From positions 1-36,941 of the forward strand of contig JAIRYN010000002.1 of assembly GCA_031267575.1 (NCBI GenBank): 36,941 bases of DNA, given 5' to 3'. Under the pieces are notes generated by a model. That model did not search any database and had not been told where the DNA came from. It saw only the letters and a program-made list of their open reading frames with translations. Shown piece by piece: positions 6,715-14,878 of the stretch. Both the position numbers and the translations under genes were made by a program. The number at the start of each line of letters is the position of its first letter. The first letter of the stretch is position 1. This stretch comes from Synergistaceae bacterium. GTDB taxonomy: Bacteria; Synergistota; Synergistia; Synergistales; Aminobacteriaceae.

Positions 6715-7347
6715 ATAGTTTCTAGAACCGAAGATGATGAGCCCAGAATCAACCGTGAAATTACCTCGCCGCAAGTCCTGTTGGTGGACGAAAATGGAGT
6801 GAAAGTCGGACAGATTCCAACGCTGGAAGCCGTGAAAATGGCCGAGGAACGAATGTTGGATTTGGTCGAGGTGGCACCCTTGGCCAAGCCGCCTGTGTGC
6901 CGGATTATGGATTATGGCAAGTACCGGTACCAACTCCAGAAAAAGGAAAAAGACGCCCGCAAGAAACAAAAAGTACAGACTTTGAAAGAAATGAAAATGC
7001 GTCCCAAAATCGACGAGCATGATTACGACTTCAAGGTGAGGGCCATCAAGAATTTTCTCGAAGAAGGACACCGGGTGAAAGTATCGGTGTTTTTCAGAGG
7101 GCGGGAAATGACGTTCCTTTCCAAAGGCGAGGAGGTTTTGAAACGCGTCGTGGAGGAGTGCGAAGGACTGGGCAAGAGTGAAGGAACCCCCAAGATGGAA
7201 GGGCGCTATATGCGTATCATGCTGACCCCCATCGCTCAGGCTAAATCCAAGAAAATTGCTTCGGACGCGGAACCGAAAAAAGAAAAAAACAAACCGAAAG
7301 AACCTCTTTCGGTGTCTGTCGCCGAGTTGAACTCCATGGAAGAATAG
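6715..7347 (+). CDS. infC: Translation initiation factor IF-3, apparently starting at AUA
   Basis: IF-3 binds the 30S subunit, prevents 50S joining and rejects non-standard start codons. The family's N-terminal signature is present in frame upstream of any ATG/GTG/TTG: EDDEPRINREI, then SPQVLLVDENGVKVG. Going upstream in this frame a TGA is met at 6706-6708, leaving AGT, GCT, ATA, GTT. The ATA at 6715 is 9 nt after GGAGG (6701-6705) and gives an N-terminus (M)VSRTEDDEPRINREI that matches the family length. Linker and C-terminal domain (MKMRPKIDEHDYDFKVR, GRYMRIMLTP) are intact; a Lys/Glu-rich tail of about 30 residues follows. A rare start codon fits IF-3 autoregulation, as with AUU in E. coli infC. 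Confidence 0.93.
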   Translation: MVSRTEDDEPRINREITSPQVLLVDENGVKVGQIPTLEAVKMAEERMLDLVEVAPLAKPPVCRIMDYGKYRYQLQKKEKDARKKQKVQTLKEMKMRPKIDEHDYDFKVRAIKNFLEEGHRVKVSVFFRGREMTFLSKGEEVLKRVVEECEGLGKSEGTPKMEGRYMRIMLTPIAQAKSKKIASDAEPKKEKNKPKEPLSVSVAELNSMEE

Positions 7348-7448
7348 TGGAGAGTATAAGGAAAATAAGGATCGGCGACGCATAAAACGAACGAGTTTGG
7401 GTTGTTTCACGGTCCGTGAGACCGTCTAATTTGAGAGGAGATAGTGGT

Positions 7449-7646
7449 ATGCCTAAATTGAAGTCACACTCCGGCGCTAAAAAGAGGTTTTCTTACACCG
7501 CGAGGGGCAAGCTGGCTTATCGAAAGGTCGGGCGCGCTCATATTATGGAACACAAAAGCGCCAAGCGCACACGCAGGATGCGTAAGACGGGATACGTTTC
7601 ATCGACCCTCATGGGCCAGATGAAAAGGATGCTTCCCTACTCTTGA
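7449..7646 (+). CDS. rpmI: 50S ribosomal protein L35
   Basis: The 65-residue product starts MPKLKSHSGAKKRF and is typical L35, small and very basic, with the KSAKRTRRMRK block. The ATG at 7449 is preceded by GAGAGGAGATAG; the open frame runs 11 codons further upstream, but that extension is not L35-like. It is the middle gene of the conserved infC-rpmI-rplT operon. Confidence 0.97.
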   Translation: MPKLKSHSGAKKRFSYTARGKLAYRKVGRAHIMEHKSAKRTRRMRKTGYVSSTLMGQMKRMLPYS

Positions 7647-7686
7647 GTGGCTTTAAAAGTTCTCCCAATCGAAAGGATGAAGTCGA

Positions 7687-8040
7687 ATGCGCGTCAAAGG
7701 CGGGAGTATCAGCAATAAAAAACGGAAAAAACTTTTCTCTATTACAAAAGGCTATTGGGGTCAGCATAAAAACGTGTATCGCCGGGCTAAAGAGGCTTTT
7801 CTGGCCGCTCTTTCTCGGGCTTACGGCGACAGAAAACGAAAGAAACGCGATTATCGCAAGCTGTGGATCACCCGCATCAGTGCGGCGACTCGTTCCGAGG
7901 GCATGAGCTACAGCGCTTTCATCAACGGGTTGAAGAAGGCGGGGATCACCTTGAACCGCAAAATGCTCTCGGAGCTGGCAATTCACGACATGCCTGCTTT
8001 CCGTGAGTTGATTACCCGCGCTCGAATCATTTTGAAGTAA
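7687..8040 (+). CDS. rplT: 50S ribosomal protein L20
   Basis: L20 (117 aa) binds 23S rRNA early in 50S assembly and, in well-studied bacteria, represses its own operon. The sequence is canonical: MRVKGG start, KGYWGQHKNVYRRAKEA, RDRKxRKRDYRKLWI-type basic block, and the C-terminal RISAATRSEGMSYSAFINGL domain. AAAGGA precedes the ATG. It follows rpmI by 40 bp. Given the leader in front of infC, it is the leading candidate regulator of this operon. Confidence 0.97.
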   Translation: MRVKGGSISNKKRKKLFSITKGYWGQHKNVYRRAKEAFLAALSRAYGDRKRKKRDYRKLWITRISAATRSEGMSYSAFINGLKKAGITLNRKMLSELAIHDMPAFRELITRARIILK

Positions 8041-8094
8041 AGAAATCAATCGGTTTTTAAAAGTTTTCACCATAAAAAAGATGCGGCGTTTATC

Positions 8095-8131
8095 ATGAGG
8101 TTCCTGTCGTCTATCGCGGCAGGAGCCTCAT
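8095..8131 (+). terminator. Long hairpin between rplT and pheS
   Basis: A 15-bp stem (8095-8109 with 8117-8131, two G-U) with a 7-nt loop, followed by TTATAGTAAATAA rather than a clean T-run. It could be a weak terminator, an mRNA 3'-end stabiliser, or a processing site between the ribosomal genes and pheST. Confidence 0.55.
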
Positions 8132-8162
8132 TTATAGTAAATAATAAATTATAGTGAATAAA

Positions 8163-8193
8163 CGAATCTTTTCGAAATCTTTTCGAATCTTTT
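8163..8193 (+). repeat. Tandem repeat of about 10 bp, 3 copies, ahead of pheS
   Basis: CGAATCTTTT, CGAAATCTTTT, CGAATCTTTT in tandem, ending 3 bp before the AAGGAGG of pheS. Confidence 0.85.
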
Positions 8194-8209
8194 CGAAGGA
8201 GGTGCGGCA

Positions 8210-9325
8210 GTGAACGATTTGGAAAACCAGGTACGGGAGGTCCAAAATTCTTTCGACGAAACTATGGCATCCATCGGCGCCACGGACGCGTTGCAAGAAC
8301 TGAGGGTCAAATACCTGGGAAAGAAAGGCGCGTTGACGACCCTTTTGAAATCTTTAAAAGAACTTCCACCCGATGAACGCCCCCGGGCGGGAGAGGTCTT
8401 GAACGAACTCCGCGACGAACTGGAGCGGAGGATCGAGGAAAAAAAGCGGGCTCTGACCCTCGCGGAGGACACCGCAGCGGAGGCTCTGGAGAGGGTAGAT
8501 GTCACATTGCCCCCCAGAGGACGCCCCGCCGGATCCTTTCACCCTGTGGCTCAAACGATGCACGAGATCGTCGCTATCATGCAAGGTCTGGGGTATTCTG
8601 TGGTGCTGGGGCCGGAGATCGAGGAAGACTACTACAACTTCGAGTGTCTCAATATGCCCTCCTGGCATCCGGCGCGGGATATGCAGGATACGTTTTATTT
8701 TCCGGACAATTTTCTGGACGCCGGCGTGGGTGCAGATGTGGGAGCGGATAATGTGGGCGCAGATGTGGAGAAAGCCTCGAAAAGACAGCTTTTGAGGACT
8801 CATACCTCTCCCGTCGAGATACGGGCGATGCACCGTTACGGTGCGCCCTTGCGCATCGTCTGCCCAGGCAAGGTCTACCGCCGGGACAACGACCCCACGC
8901 ATTCGCCCATGTTCAACCAGCTCGAAGGGCTTTTGATCGATAAAGACGTTTCGTTCTCCGTCTTGAAGGGATCCTTGACGGAACTGATGAACGGTTTTTT
9001 TGGACGGGAACTGAAGAGCCGTTTTCGCGCCAGCTATTTCCCCTTCACCGAACCCTCTATGGAGTTGGACATCGAGTGTGTGGAATGCAGCGGCAAAAAC
9101 TCCGACTGCCGCATATGTAAAGGAACGGGGTGGTTGGAGGTCTGCGGCATGGGCATGACGCACCCGTTCGTCATCCGCGCGGGCGGCATCGACCCCGAAA
9201 AATACAACGGGTTTGCTTTTGGGCTGGGGCTCGACCGCATGGCTATGCTGAAGTATGGAATCAATGACCTTCGTTATCTGTTCAACGGAAACGTTTCCTA
9301 TTTTTTATCGGGGAGGAATGACTGA
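8210..9325 (+). CDS. pheS: Phenylalanyl-tRNA synthetase alpha subunit
   Basis: PheS forms an (alpha-beta)2 enzyme with PheT and carries the catalytic class II core that charges tRNA-Phe. The N-terminal coiled coil (residues 1-90) binds tRNA. Motif 2 and 3 regions are seen as HTSPVEIRAM, CPGKVYRRDNDPTHSPMFNQLEG and FGLGLDRMAML. A cysteine cluster (CVECSGKNSDCRICKGTGW, residues about 286-304) suggests a zinc site, as in several bacterial PheS. The GTG at 8210 has AAGGAGG upstream. Unusual: a repetitive stretch at residues 173-186 (VGAD, VGADN, VGAD units) just before the LLRTHTSP block makes the protein somewhat longer (371 aa) than the common 330-350 aa. Confidence 0.97.
   Translation: MNDLENQVREVQNSFDETMASIGATDALQELRVKYLGKKGALTTLLKSLKELPPDERPRAGEVLNELRDELERRIEEKKRALTLAEDTAAEALERVDVTLPPRGRPAGSFHPVAQTMHEIVAIMQGLGYSVVLGPEIEEDYYNFECLNMPSWHPARDMQDTFYFPDNFLDAGVGADVGADNVGADVEKASKRQLLRTHTSPVEIRAMHRYGAPLRIVCPGKVYRRDNDPTHSPMFNQLEGLLIDKDVSFSVLKGSLTELMNGFFGRELKSRFRASYFPFTEPSMELDIECVECSGKNSDCRICKGTGWLEVCGMGMTHPFVIRAGGIDPEKYNGFAFGLGLDRMAMLKYGINDLRYLFNGNVSYFLSGRND
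8726..8767 (+). repeat. In-frame repeat inside pheS
   Basis: Degenerate 12-15 bp units encode VGAD, VGADN, VGAD, V. The array keeps the reading frame and lies in a surface-loop position before the conserved catalytic block, where related enzymes usually have a short loop. Confidence 0.8.
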
Positions 9326-11856
9326 TGATTGTTTCGTGGCAACTGCTGAGTCAGTTTGTGGAACTGCGCGTTTCCCCGGAGGAGGCGGCTTCTCGTTTGA
9401 CTATGTCTGGAGCAGAGGTGGAGTCAATCCGCCGTCCGGGCGATCCAATTTCAGGCGTTACAGTGGCGCGCGTCCAAACCCTCGAACGGCATCCGTCGAA
9501 AGAGAACCTTTTTGTCGCGGAGCTGGAGACCGGTAAAGCCAAAGCCGTCTGCGTCACGGCCGCGACAAACTTGAAGATAGGAGACAAGGTCCTTTACGGC
9601 GCTCCGGGAGCGACGTTGCCCGAAATAACGCACCAGGGAATCGTCACCTCGAAGAAAACGGAACTGGGCTTACGCGATTTTGGGGAGATCCGGAGCGAGG
9701 GCATGATGCTCTCCGCGGCGGAGCTGGGGCTTCCTGATGTGGACCTGGTTGAAGGTATCCTGGTGTTGCCAGAAGACGCGCCCCTCGGCGCGGACGCGCT
9801 TGCGCTCTACCAATTGGACGATACACTTCTGGACGTTTCGATCACACCGAACCGAGGAGACCTTCTGAGCGTTTTGGGTATGGCACGGGAACTGAAGGGG
9901 CTCTACCCCGACGCCATTCTGAAACCGCTGCCCTGGGAACTCTACACTTCGGGCGTGAATGCCTCTAAGGCCGGAGACTGGCCCGTGGAGTTCGGAACCA
10001 TCGCCTTGCCCGACGCAGGGTGTCTGAACTACCTCCTAGGGCTCGCGACAGACGTCAAGATCGGTCCATCCCCATTGGAGGTCCGGGTGGCTCTTTCCCA
10101 TCTGGGGATGCGTCCCATCTCCAACATCGTGGACGCTACCAACTATGTGATGCTGGTGGTGGGACAGCCCCTTCACGCCTTCGACTTGAACACGCTGCCG
10201 AAGCGGGAGATTACGGTGCGTTCCGCTCTAGCGGGGGAGAAGATTATCACTCTGGATGGCAAGGAGCATGTTTTGACCGTCAAGGACATGCTCATCACCA
10301 GCGGCAAGGAATCGCCTGGAGGACCTCTCACTGAGCCCATAGCCCTGGCGGGAATCATGGGCGGCAAGAAGACCGGCATCAGTGATGACACCGAAAAAGT
10401 GGTCCTGGAAGGCGCCAGCTTCTCCCCCCTGAGGGTCGGTCATACCTCGCGCCGGCTAGGCATCGCCTCGGAAGCGGCGTTCCGCTACTCCAGGGGCGTG
10501 GACCCCGCCCTTTCCGCCATCGGAATCGACTACGCCCTCTTCCTGATGGGACAGTGGAGCGGGGCGACGGTGAGCTACAAGAAACTTTCGGCCTTCAACA
10601 CCCAGCCGGAGATCCAACCCGTCGTTCTCACGAAGAAAAAGCTTCAGACTTACCTCTTGTGGAGCGACATGGAGGAGTCGACCCAAATCCTCGAAGGCTA
10701 CGGCATTCGACACGCAAAAGATTTTAATAAAGATTTCAATAAAGATTTCAATGGCGAAAAATTCGGCACGAACATTCGCGCTTTCATCCCTCCCACCTGG
10801 CGCCCCGACATCACCATTGAAGAGGACCTCATTGAGGAGATCGGGCGTTACAGAGGCTACAACGACGCCCCCGCCCACATGCCCGGAGTGCTGCCGAGAC
10901 GCGGCGACGTGGGCGAGGAGACATCTCTGGCCGGAACTTTGCGCGCCTGCGCCATTGCCCGAGGCTACGTGGAGGCCATCACTTACAGTTTCCTGTCGGA
11001 GTCCTTCGTCTCGATGTTACACCTGCCTGAAGAGGATCGGCGCGCTCATCCCCTCCTCCTGGCCAACCCCATTAGTCAAGAATGGGTCGCCATGCGTACC
11101 ACCTTGCTTCCAGGGTTGCTGAACGGGTTGAGGGAAAGCGTCGCGTCGGGCTGGCGCGGCCCTGTGCGGCTTTTTGAAATTGGGCGTGTTTTCCTGCGCG
11201 ACGAGACGCATGAGCAGCAAGAAAAACATCTCGAACGGGATGCTTTAGCTGGATTGGTCTTTAACGGCATGGACCCTCGCACGCCCTGGCCGGAGACCCT
11301 CGACGATTTACTGAGTGTCAAAACCGACGTCTTGGCGTTATTGCAAACTCGGGGCATCGAGCTCGCTTTTGAGCAAGGCTCCGAGCCCTTCGGCCACGCG
11401 GGGCAGACGGCGCGTATTCTCGGCTTGGGCTATTTGGCGCGCCTCTCTCCCTCCATCGAGCGAGAATTGGGTTTTGCTGGGGCTGGCCCTATTTACGTTT
11501 TCGAGATTGACTTGGAGGCACTGAAGCCCATCGAAAAACCCGTCTATATGCCTTCGTCATCTTTCCCCGCCAGTTTCCGTGACATCTCCATGCTGGTTTC
11601 CCTTGACCGGACTCAGGACCGAGTGGTGGCCGATATTCGATCCGCGGTTGAGGGGGAGGAACGGGGCGCGAAAATTCTGGAAAGCGTCAAGTTGTTTGAC
11701 ATCTATAGCGGCAAAGGGATCCCGGAAGGGCATCACAGCATGGCTTTTTCCCTGTGTTACCGAGCGGCGGATCGCACGCTGAACGACGAGGAAGTAGACA
11801 AAATTCACAACGCGGTCCGCAATACATTGACTCAAAAAGGATACAATATGCGATAA
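9325..11856 (+). CDS. pheT: Phenylalanyl-tRNA synthetase beta subunit
   Basis: PheT (843 aa) supplies tRNA binding and editing to the PheRS heterotetramer. Domains in order: N-terminal tRNA-binding OB fold (about 40-150, with ISGVTVARVQTLERHPSKENL), B3/B4 editing domain (about 210-400), B5 domain (about 405-505), the inactive class II-like core, and the C-terminal ferredoxin-like anticodon-binding domain (about 745-843, starting FPASFRDISMLV). Its ATG shares the final A of the pheS stop, giving tight coupling. A 12-bp repeat encodes KDFN three times (residues 465-476), within the B5 region, where the family has a loop of variable length. Confidence 0.97.
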   Translation: MIVSWQLLSQFVELRVSPEEAASRLTMSGAEVESIRRPGDPISGVTVARVQTLERHPSKENLFVAELETGKAKAVCVTAATNLKIGDKVLYGAPGATLPEITHQGIVTSKKTELGLRDFGEIRSEGMMLSAAELGLPDVDLVEGILVLPEDAPLGADALALYQLDDTLLDVSITPNRGDLLSVLGMARELKGLYPDAILKPLPWELYTSGVNASKAGDWPVEFGTIALPDAGCLNYLLGLATDVKIGPSPLEVRVALSHLGMRPISNIVDATNYVMLVVGQPLHAFDLNTLPKREITVRSALAGEKIITLDGKEHVLTVKDMLITSGKESPGGPLTEPIALAGIMGGKKTGISDDTEKVVLEGASFSPLRVGHTSRRLGIASEAAFRYSRGVDPALSAIGIDYALFLMGQWSGATVSYKKLSAFNTQPEIQPVVLTKKKLQTYLLWSDMEESTQILEGYGIRHAKDFNKDFNKDFNGEKFGTNIRAFIPPTWRPDITIEEDLIEEIGRYRGYNDAPAHMPGVLPRRGDVGEETSLAGTLRACAIARGYVEAITYSFLSESFVSMLHLPEEDRRAHPLLLANPISQEWVAMRTTLLPGLLNGLRESVASGWRGPVRLFEIGRVFLRDETHEQQEKHLERDALAGLVFNGMDPRTPWPETLDDLLSVKTDVLALLQTRGIELAFEQGSEPFGHAGQTARILGLGYLARLSPSIERELGFAGAGPIYVFEIDLEALKPIEKPVYMPSSSFPASFRDISMLVSLDRTQDRVVADIRSAVEGEERGAKILESVKLFDIYSGKGIPEGHHSMAFSLCYRAADRTLNDEEVDKIHNAVRNTLTQKGYNMR
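10717..10752 (+). repeat. In-frame 12-bp repeat inside pheT, 3 copies
   Basis: AAAGATTTTAAT followed by two copies of AAAGATTTCAAT encode KDFN three times without shifting the frame. Confidence 0.9.
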
Positions 11857-11944
11857 GCGCTAATTACGGATCCGCCCGTTACCTTCGGAGCATATAAAGT
11901 CGAGGCTCGGTTGTTTCGGAAAAAAGCTTCAAGGTGGAGATGGA

Positions 11945-12241
11945 ATGAACAACACGTTGAGGAACATCGAGAGTCTGGTCGAACACTTAACGGCGAAGGT
12001 CGAATCTCTCTTGAAAGAGCGCGAAGAAATGTTGCTGGAGATGTCACGCCTGCGCGCCCTTCTCGTAGAACGAGATAAGGAAGCCGTCAAAGCCTCGCAG
12101 GAAATGCGTTCTGAGTTGGAGACGGTACAGACGAAGGCGTTGCTTTCCGCGCAAGAACAGTTCCGAATAGAGTCAAAGCTCCAGGACTTGAATGACAAGT
12201 TGATCGCCTTGGTGCGCAAGGGCGAACGCCCTGGAGCTTGA
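11945..12241 (+). CDS. Small coiled-coil protein between pheT and zapA (98 aa)
   Basis: The product is a nearly continuous amphipathic helix, with heptad-like Leu spacing from about residue 5 to 90 (IESLVEHLTAKVESLLKERE), highly charged, no membrane segment and no cysteines. AGGTGGAG lies 5 nt before the ATG. It ends 3 bp before the zapA start, so the two are almost certainly co-expressed. By shape and context it might be a ZapB-like or structural partner for ZapA, but I see no sequence signature proving this. Confidence 0.75.
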   Translation: MNNTLRNIESLVEHLTAKVESLLKEREEMLLEMSRLRALLVERDKEAVKASQEMRSELETVQTKALLSAQEQFRIESKLQDLNDKLIALVRKGERPGA

Positions 12242-12244
12242 GCT

Positions 12245-12523
12245 GTGGACAAGCTCCGGGAAGTCCGAATTGTCATTGGCAAACGAAGCTACCGTATGCA
12301 GACGACTCTTGACGAGTCTACGTTCAATCGAGTTCTTTCTATTGTGGAGGAGGTGGGGGAATCTATCGGCGAGAACACTGATCAAGACAATTTGTTGATA
12401 TTGACCTGCTTGCAGCTCGCTTACAGTTTGGAAAAAATCTCCAAGATTCTGGGTCCCCTGGAGAAAGAACTGGAAACACTCTCCCCCTGGGAACCGCCAG
12501 GGGAATCGAAAGGCGACGGATAA
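12245..12523 (+). CDS. zapA: Cell division protein ZapA-like
   Basis: ZapA binds and bundles FtsZ filaments at the division site. The 92-residue product has the short N-terminal beta domain (VRIVIGKRSYRMQTTLDES) followed by a helical part with the family-type DNLLILTCLQLAYSLEKI segment. It starts at GTG, 3 bp after the coiled-coil gene. zapA located just behind pheST is a known arrangement in Firmicutes and related phyla, which supports the call. Sequence divergence means the family call rests on layout and length as much as on residues. Confidence 0.8.
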   Translation: MDKLREVRIVIGKRSYRMQTTLDESTFNRVLSIVEEVGESIGENTDQDNLLILTCLQLAYSLEKISKILGPLEKELETLSPWEPPGESKGDG

Positions 12524-12567
12524 TAAAAATATAAAAAAATAAGAAGTCAGAGGACAAGTTTCCTTTT

Positions 12568-12657
12568 GTGGAGCAACATGTTGTGGAGTGACATGTTATG
12601 GAGCGACATGTTGTGGAGTGACATGTTATGGAGTGACATGTTATGGAGCGACGTGTT
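12568..12657 (+). repeat. Tandem 15-bp repeat, 6 copies, between convergent genes
   Basis: Six 15-bp units of the form RTGGAGYGACATGTT. Copies differ by A/G at the first position and by C/T or small changes at three others; the palindrome ACATGT recurs in five units. The array fills the gap between zapA and the convergent molybdopterin-binding gene. It leaves open frames on both strands only because the unit is a multiple of three. Confidence 0.92.
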
Positions 12658-12677
12658 ATGGAAGAGTCGACCCAAAT

Positions 12678-13712
12678 TTAATCTCGGCAACCGAAAGAAC
12701 AGGTGGGGTAGTTGCAGGTTCCACAGCCCCGGCAGAGTCCTCCCACACCCCACCGCCGGGCCTCTTCGCCTGTGGGAGGTAGGCCTGCGTAAATTCTGTG
12801 CATTACCGTGTCGAGCACGGTAATATCCGCGTGAACCGCGCAAGCAGGAACACCCAAAAGGAATACGCTCCCTTTTTGAGCGAACATCAGATTGGAGCCA
12901 GGGAGAGCTGGCGTTCCCCGAAACGTTACTTCCGTCGCCACGTCTTGGATGGCGGCGGGAGTCATGTCGTCAGCGTCCACGCTCATTCCCCCCGAGCAGA
13001 GAACGACCTCCGCCCCATTGTTAATGTGGGCTTCGATGCGTCGCCGAATCATCTCTTTATCGTCAGGGGCGACATCGTGTCCGATCAAAGGCGCGCCGTA
13101 AAGGGCTAGTTTTTTCTTCAGCTTATCCACAAAGGCGTCTTTCACGCGGCCCTCCCAGATCTCGCGCCCCGTGGTCACCAGCGCCGTTGGAAGAGGCCGA
13201 AAGGGGAGCAGCTCAAAGGGATTGGCTAAGGATCGGAGCAAATTTTCGGCGTGACGGACGTCATCCTCTTTCACCACCAAAGGACCCACTCGCCACGCAG
13301 CCGCGACCTCTCCCTTCTCGACGGGGATTTTGTTGGGAAGGGTGGCAAAGACCCAGTTCACGTTGGCGTTGATCTTGTGGATAACCTCCTCGTCGAAGAG
13401 CAATAGGCCACTCTGCTTGGTGACGAGACCGCACTTGCCCTCCGAAGGACCAATGATCGAAAAAAACGGACCTGTCAATAACGCTGCCACCCGCAGCGCG
13501 GCGTCGTCTTCATGGACTTCGTCGCCATCTAACTCCAAAATCGATAGATGTTCCCGCCCCATTCGCTTCAGCAGCTCCACCTCGTCTTGGGCAACTATGT
13601 GTCCTTTTTTGAAGCGCGCCCCTTTGTAACCGTTCGTCGGGTCAATCAACGTCAGGTCATGAGAAAGGACCGTCCCCACGGAGTCCTCGACGTCGATGAT
13701 CTTGACTTTCAT
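12678..13712 (-). CDS. Molybdopterin-binding (MoCF/MoeA-related) protein with a Cys-rich tail
   Basis: The central to C-terminal part holds the molybdopterin-binding fold shared by MogA and MoeA: TALVTTGREIWEGRVKD, VVLCSGGMSVDADDMT, TPALPGSNLM and LLGVPAC (residues about 180-315). The first 170 residues differ from standard MoeA domains I and II. The end carries five cysteines spaced CxxCxxCxxxxCxxxC (residues about 328-343), suggesting a metal or Fe-S site. Cytoplasmic; a role in molybdenum or tungsten cofactor handling is likely, but the exact step is not clear. The ATG at 13712 follows AAAAGGAGG with good spacing; a TTG two codons upstream is less likely. The gene is monocistronic and convergent with zapA. 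Confidence 0.8.
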   Translation of the reverse strand: MKVKIIDVEDSVGTVLSHDLTLIDPTNGYKGARFKKGHIVAQDEVELLKRMGREHLSILELDGDEVHEDDAALRVAALLTGPFFSIIGPSEGKCGLVTKQSGLLLFDEEVIHKINANVNWVFATLPNKIPVEKGEVAAAWRVGPLVVKEDDVRHAENLLRSLANPFELLPFRPLPTALVTTGREIWEGRVKDAFVDKLKKKLALYGAPLIGHDVAPDDKEMIRRRIEAHINNGAEVVLCSGGMSVDADDMTPAAIQDVATEVTFRGTPALPGSNLMFAQKGSVFLLGVPACAVHADITVLDTVMHRIYAGLPPTGEEARRWGVGGLCRGCGTCNYPTCSFGCRD

Positions 13713-13725
13713 TAGCAAGTCCTCC

Positions 13726-13765
13726 TTTTAGATTTCACTTTAAATTTTTAGATTTCACTTTAAAT
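13726..13765 (+). repeat. Tandem 20-bp duplication upstream of the molybdopterin-binding gene
   Basis: Two copies of TTTTAGATTTCACTTTAAAT. The first overlaps the 5' edge of that gene's Shine-Dalgarno on the minus strand. Confidence 0.9.
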
Positions 13766-13798
13766 TTCACCGACATGTTGAATAAAGATGTTTTCGTA

Positions 13799-14878
13799 TC
13801 ACGAAGGAGAAGGTTCGCTCTGACCGTTCCCCAATGGCAGGTTTACAAAAGTAGGATGAATCTTCCTGACGACTTCGATAAGGCCAGGATCGAATTGAGT
13901 GCCCGTTCCCTCCAGGATGATACGAATGGCTTCCTCATGAGGAAGGGCGGGTTTATAAACTCTGCTGTTGGCCAAGGCATCGTAGACGTCCACTATGGAC
14001 ACGATGCGCGCCGACAGAGGGATAGCCTCTCCCGTCAAGCCGTCAGGATATCCCTTGCCGTCGAAACGCTCATGGTGGTGGCGGCAAATATCCCGGCAGT
14101 GCAGAAGGTACTCGTCCCCCTCGTCGTTAGTTAACAATGTGTCGATGATATCGCTTCCGATAGTGGTATGGGTTTTGATGATCTCGAACTCTTCAGGCAG
14201 AAGTCGTCCGGGTTTGAGAAGGATATTGTCGGGGACGCCAATTTTGCCGATGTCGTGAATGGGAACGGCTTTCAGAAGGGACTCGTGATGCAGCGCGTTT
14301 AACTGTCGCGCGTAGTAAGGAATTTCGAGCAACTGGTCCACCAGCTTTCGGGAAAGAAGGCTCGTCCTCCGCACGTGATGCCCCGACTCCAGATTGCGGT
14401 ACTCGATGACGGTGGCTAAGGTTTCCAGCATATTCTCCTTGTTGCGGACCAACTGACGCACTTTTTGCTCGACCGCGTCCTCCAAGTAATCGCGGTAACG
14501 CTTGAGTTCCAGATGATTATCCACCCTTGCTTTGACGACCTCTGGGTTGAAAGGCTTTGAAACGTAGTCCACGGCCCCAGCACGGAGTCCGCGGGTTTCC
14601 GTGCTCTCGATGTCCGCGGCCGTGATGAAGACCACGGGAATGCCGGCCGTGCGCGTATTGGATTTTATCAGCTCCAATACTTGGAACCCGTCCATTTCGG
14701 GCATCATAATGTCCAGCAGAACAATGGCCGGAAGCTCCACAGAATTGTAGAGAATGTCAATGGCGGCGAGTCCGTTTTCGGCTTGAATGACCTCGTAGTC
14801 GTCAGAGAGAATAGCCTCCAGAATCATCCGGTTCATTTCCATGTCGTCAACAACCAACACTTTGTCTTTTTGTTTCAT
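13799..14878 (-). CDS. Response regulator with HD-GYP cyclic-di-GMP phosphodiesterase domain
   Basis: The receiver domain (residues 5-120) has the acidic pocket D11/D12, the phospho-acceptor D56 (LLDIMMPEMDG) and the SKPF lysine motif. The output HD-GYP domain (about 150-345) is complete in motif: SGHHVRRTS, PIHDIGKIGVPDNILLKPG, IIKTHTTIGSDII, CRHHHERFDGKGYPDGLTG and VSIVDVYDAL. This RpfG-type layout predicts degradation of cyclic di-GMP under control of phosphorylation. It overlaps the upstream kinase gene by ATGA, so the kinase is the natural partner. No GGDEF cyclase is visible in this window. Confidence 0.95.
   Translation of the reverse strand: MKQKDKVLVVDDMEMNRMILEAILSDDYEVIQAENGLAAIDILYNSVELPAIVLLDIMMPEMDGFQVLELIKSNTRTAGIPVVFITAADIESTETRGLRAGAVDYVSKPFNPEVVKARVDNHLELKRYRDYLEDAVEQKVRQLVRNKENMLETLATVIEYRNLESGHHVRRTSLLSRKLVDQLLEIPYYARQLNALHHESLLKAVPIHDIGKIGVPDNILLKPGRLLPEEFEIIKTHTTIGSDIIDTLLTNDEGDEYLLHCRDICRHHHERFDGKGYPDGLTGEAIPLSARIVSIVDVYDALANSRVYKPALPHEEAIRIILEGTGTQFDPGLIEVVRKIHPTFVNLPLGNGQSEPSPS

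Noticed and set aside
6781-7347. infC starting at TTG 6781
   Set aside because: It would remove the conserved RINREI segment of IF-3 and has no Shine-Dalgarno at proper distance.
5123-8159. A 17-bp exact inverted match (5123-5139 and 8143-8159)
   Set aside because: AT-rich and contains TATAAT; could be chance or a recurring promoter fragment. Too little to call a repeat family.
12568-12657. CRISPR array
   Set aside because: Units are direct tandem copies with no spacers; the same applies to the array at 36213-36344.
12547-12843. Frames on both strands through the 15-bp array
   Set aside because: They exist because the unit length is a multiple of three; no conserved flanking sequence or ribosome site supports a gene.
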